From Clostridium uliginosum (GTDB lineage Bacteria; Bacillota; Clostridia; Clostridiales; Clostridiaceae): DNA of 64,000 nucleotides. The DNA lies in the NCBI RefSeq assembly GCF_900112485.1, contig NZ_FOMG01000004.1, forward strand, positions 80,689-144,688. The letters are read 5' to 3'. The first letter of the stretch is position 1; each line of letters starts with the position of its first letter. Made by a program: the position numbers and the translations under genes. The notes beneath the pieces are model-generated. The model was not told the DNA's origin. It searched no databases and saw nothing but the letters and a program-made list of their open reading frames with translations. Positions 62,071 through 64,000 of this stretch are shown one piece after another.

Positions 62071-63240
62071 AGCTTTAAACATTTTCTTAAATGCAGCTTC
62101 TTTAAACTTTAGGTCTGTATTAAATTTATGAACCATTGTATTTGTAACGTTAGGATCATACATAGATTCTTGAACAAGTTTAATAGTTTTAATTCTATCA
62201 TTATACATTTCATCAAATTTCATTGGATATCTTTCATATAAAAATTCATCAGAAAAATTATTTTCTTTTAAAGCCTCTATTGCAGCATCAGCGGCAAACT
62301 TACCACTATCAGCAGCAGCAGATATACCTTCATCAACAAGAGGAATAACTGTAGAACCTGCATCTCCAATTAGCATGAAACCATTACCACAATTTCTTAA
62401 CCTTTGGTGTGCATCAGGTACTCTCCATCCCTTCCAAGGCGCAACTTGTTTAGCTCTTTTGAAACGTTCTCCATAAGGACTATTTTCAACCCAATCGTAG
62501 AACCTTTCTTCTAATGACCAGCCATCATAGCTATCTCTGTCTGCAACTCCCATACCAACATTGCAGAAACCATCTTTTATACCATCCTTACCACTTGGGA
62601 ACACCCAAATATAAGCTGGTTTAACTCTTTCATCAAAATGAAGTTCAATATATCCTTTAGGAGCTAATTTGGGATCAAGTTCAACCCCTGTAAAATATGT
62701 TCTTAAAGCAGGAGCAATTGAACCTGAATATTCAGGGAACATTCCAACAGCTTTTGCAACAACAGAATGAGAACCATCAGCACCAATTACAAGCTTTGAA
62801 CGAACTTCAATAAATTCACCTTGATATTTAGCTTTTACGCCAACAACATATCCATCTTCCTTAATTACATCATTTACCCAACAATCTTCTAAGCATTCTG
62901 CACCATGTCTAACTGCTGTGCGCTTCATTAAATCGTCAAATAGCCAACGTGGTGTAATATAAGCACCACTTGTTGGTGCAATTGTTTCTTCATAATTTGC
63001 AGATACAACTTTAAGATAGTTTGCAAGTATACCTAATTCTTTAATTTCTGTATCAGCACCAAGCTCAATAACGTGTTTCATTGTGTTTCCAGTTTGAGCA
63101 TCAGCACAAGGTTTATCTCTTGGAAATACTTCTTTATCCATAAGTAATACATCTACTCCTGCTCTTGCAAGATATGATGCACATATTGATCCACCAGGGC
63201 CTGCACCAACAACAATTACATCTCTTTCAATAATTCTCAT
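62068..63240 (-). CDS. geranylgeranyl-reductase-family FAD oxidoreductase
   Basis: 390 residues. FAD-binding GAGPGGSICASYLARAG at the N-terminus, then VFPRDKPCADA with the family's PxxKPC-like motif, and GDAGSTVIPLVDEGI in the C-terminal FAD region. Family members reduce isoprenoid or other double bonds or act as electron-transfer flavoproteins. It lies one base after a large FAD/ferredoxin protein and its stop is inside a palindromic repeat. The substrate in a quinone-poor clostridium is unclear. GGAGGG precedes the ATG. Confidence 0.8.
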   Translation of the reverse strand: MRIIERDVIVVGAGPGGSICASYLARAGVDVLLMDKEVFPRDKPCADAQTGNTMKHVIELGADTEIKELGILANYLKVVSANYEETIAPTSGAYITPRWLFDDLMKRTAVRHGAECLEDCWVNDVIKEDGYVVGVKAKYQGEFIEVRSKLVIGADGSHSVVAKAVGMFPEYSGSIAPALRTYFTGVELDPKLAPKGYIELHFDERVKPAYIWVFPSGKDGIKDGFCNVGMGVADRDSYDGWSLEERFYDWVENSPYGERFKRAKQVAPWKGWRVPDAHQRLRNCGNGFMLIGDAGSTVIPLVDEGISAAADSGKFAADAAIEALKENNFSDEFLYERYPMKFDEMYNDRIKTIKLVQESMYDPNVTNTMVHKFNTDLKFKEAAFKKMFKA

Positions 63241-63241
63241 T

Positions 63242-64000
63242 TTATTTGCCCTCCTTTAGGTTAGGATTTACCATAGTAATAGCGTTTTGTGGACAATTAG
63301 CAGCACATACGCCACATCCTATACAACTATCTGAAGTAACTTTTTCATATCCACATTTCATACATCTACGAGCTTCGAGCTGTGCTTGCTTTTTAGTAAA
63401 GCTGATTTCAACTTCTTCAAATTCTTCAAACTCTTTAATTCTCTTAACTTTTTGAGGATATAATCTTTCAAATCTAACTGGATATAGCATTTCACTTATT
63501 GGAGCTTTATGCAATACATGTTCTACATTAAGATCTAATTCTCTGTCCCAAATCATATTATCAATGGCAAGAGCTGCTTTTCTTCCTGAAGCCATTGCAT
63601 AAACTACACTACATTTGGAACCAAAAGCAGCATCACCACAGGCAAAAACTTTAGGTATATTAGTTTTCATATTTTCATCTATAGCTATTTTTCCGTTTGG
63701 TAATAAGGCTAAATTAGATTTTCGAGTCATAGTGGCAACGTCCACTTTTTGTCCTGTTGCAAATATTACAGTATCACAAGGAATTTCAAAATCTGAATCT
63801 TCTATAGTTTCAACTACGAATTTACCACTTTCATCAACTCCCATTTTACTAACTTTCTTAAATGTAACACCTGAAACATGAATCCAAGTTGCGTTAATTT
63901 CTTTTGGAGATGCACCAGTAATTATTTCAACGCCTTCCTCTAAAGCTTCTATAACTTCTGAAGCTGGAGCTGGAATAGTATCTTTATCTTCTAAACATAC
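63242..64000 (-). CDS. FAD/ferredoxin oxidoreductase, GltD-like (5' part outside window)
   Basis: At least 252 residues; the frame stays open to the window edge, so the N-terminus is missing. Conserved parts are the NAD(P)/FAD region TVIFATGQKVD, the GltD-type FAD motif IPKVFACGDAAFG, and a C-terminal ferredoxin-like domain CMKCGYEKV and CIGCGVCAANCPQNA. It resembles glutamate synthase small subunit-like flavoproteins with added iron-sulfur clusters. Probably an electron donor complex together with the flavoprotein and iron-sulfur protein encoded after it. Confidence 0.8.
   Translation of the reverse strand, partial: VCLEDKDTIPAPASEVIEALEEGVEIITGASPKEINATWIHVSGVTFKKVSKMGVDESGKFVVETIEDSDFEIPCDTVIFATGQKVDVATMTRKSNLALLPNGKIAIDENMKTNIPKVFACGDAAFGSKCSVVYAMASGRKAALAIDNMIWDRELDLNVEHVLHKAPISEMLYPVRFERLYPQKVKRIKEFEEFEEVEISFTKKQAQLEARRCMKCGYEKVTSDSCIGCGVCAANCPQNAITMVNPNLKEGK

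Noticed and set aside
1..64000. Prophage or integrative element covering the defence island
   Set aside because: No integrase, terminase, capsid, relaxase or tRNA attachment site is present.

Overview
The window is AT-rich DNA of a Clostridium sensu stricto species, most likely of the C. butyricum / C. beijerinckii group. The evidence is a lactate-to-butyrate cluster (etfB-etfA-lactate permease-FAD-linked lactate dehydrogenase-butyryl-CoA-type dehydrogenase), a clostridial ABC-F gene, a DbpA helicase, a sigma-54/LevR-controlled PTS operon and a hypAB-nickel uptake cluster. No rRNA, tRNA, CRISPR array, intact transposase or integrase was found. The species call is an inference.

Layout. 1-2.2 kb: antibiotic-type ABC-F gene with a structured leader. 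2.4-3.8 kb: dbpA. 4.4-11.3 kb: lactate operon on the minus strand, with two GntR/LldR-like operator sites each placed just downstream of a promoter. 11.3-15.7 kb: a gene graveyard with shards of at least six gene families, including a 143-base near-identical piece of the ABC-F gene and an internal piece of an AAA-ATPase gene, mixed with a few apparently intact small modules (retropepsin pair, zeta-toxin-like kinase pair).

16.4-39.6 kb is a defence-like island. Its most unusual part is a four-gene minus-strand operon (21522 down to 16380): a ParA-type ATPase, a small HTH-like protein, a NERD-HRDC protein, and an 813-residue protein joining a UvrD-type helicase, an HsdR_N-like PD-(D/E)XK nuclease and a complete LexA/S24 self-cleaving protease domain. 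I know no described defence or repair system with this make-up and consider it the best candidate for a new system. A wrecked copy of the NERD-HRDC gene lies 11 kb away. The island also holds a 1451-residue nuclease-STAND NTPase (Avs-like), two PLD-nuclease/helicase proteins, a methyltransferase/TPR/RQC-minor-like cluster and an AAA-ATPase/PD-(D/E)XK protein.

39.9-50.7 kb returns to housekeeping and metabolism: a YkgJ-type protein, a MutT-like Nudix enzyme, and a sigma-54-promoted operon for a galactitol-type PTS followed by AraM-like, AraL-like and GpsA-like enzymes, next to its 1018-residue LevR-type activator. 51-57 kb: a secreted 3D-domain protein, a HipA-like fragment, solute-binding proteins and a membrane protein. 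56.9-64 kb: nikO-nikQ-nikMN-hypB-hypA behind an iron-sulfur protein, a geranylgeranyl-reductase-family flavoprotein and the end of a large FAD/ferredoxin oxidoreductase.

Four dispersed repeat families run through the intergenic DNA: a palindromic element ending in AGGCACAT/ATGTGCCT (about ten sites, some fused into gene ends), a 70-base element (two copies 69/70 identical plus two decayed), a GACCTcagAGGTC-type palindrome, and a 26-base inverted repeat flanking a zinc-ribbon gene. They mark the window as rich in small non-autonomous repeats although no transposase remains.
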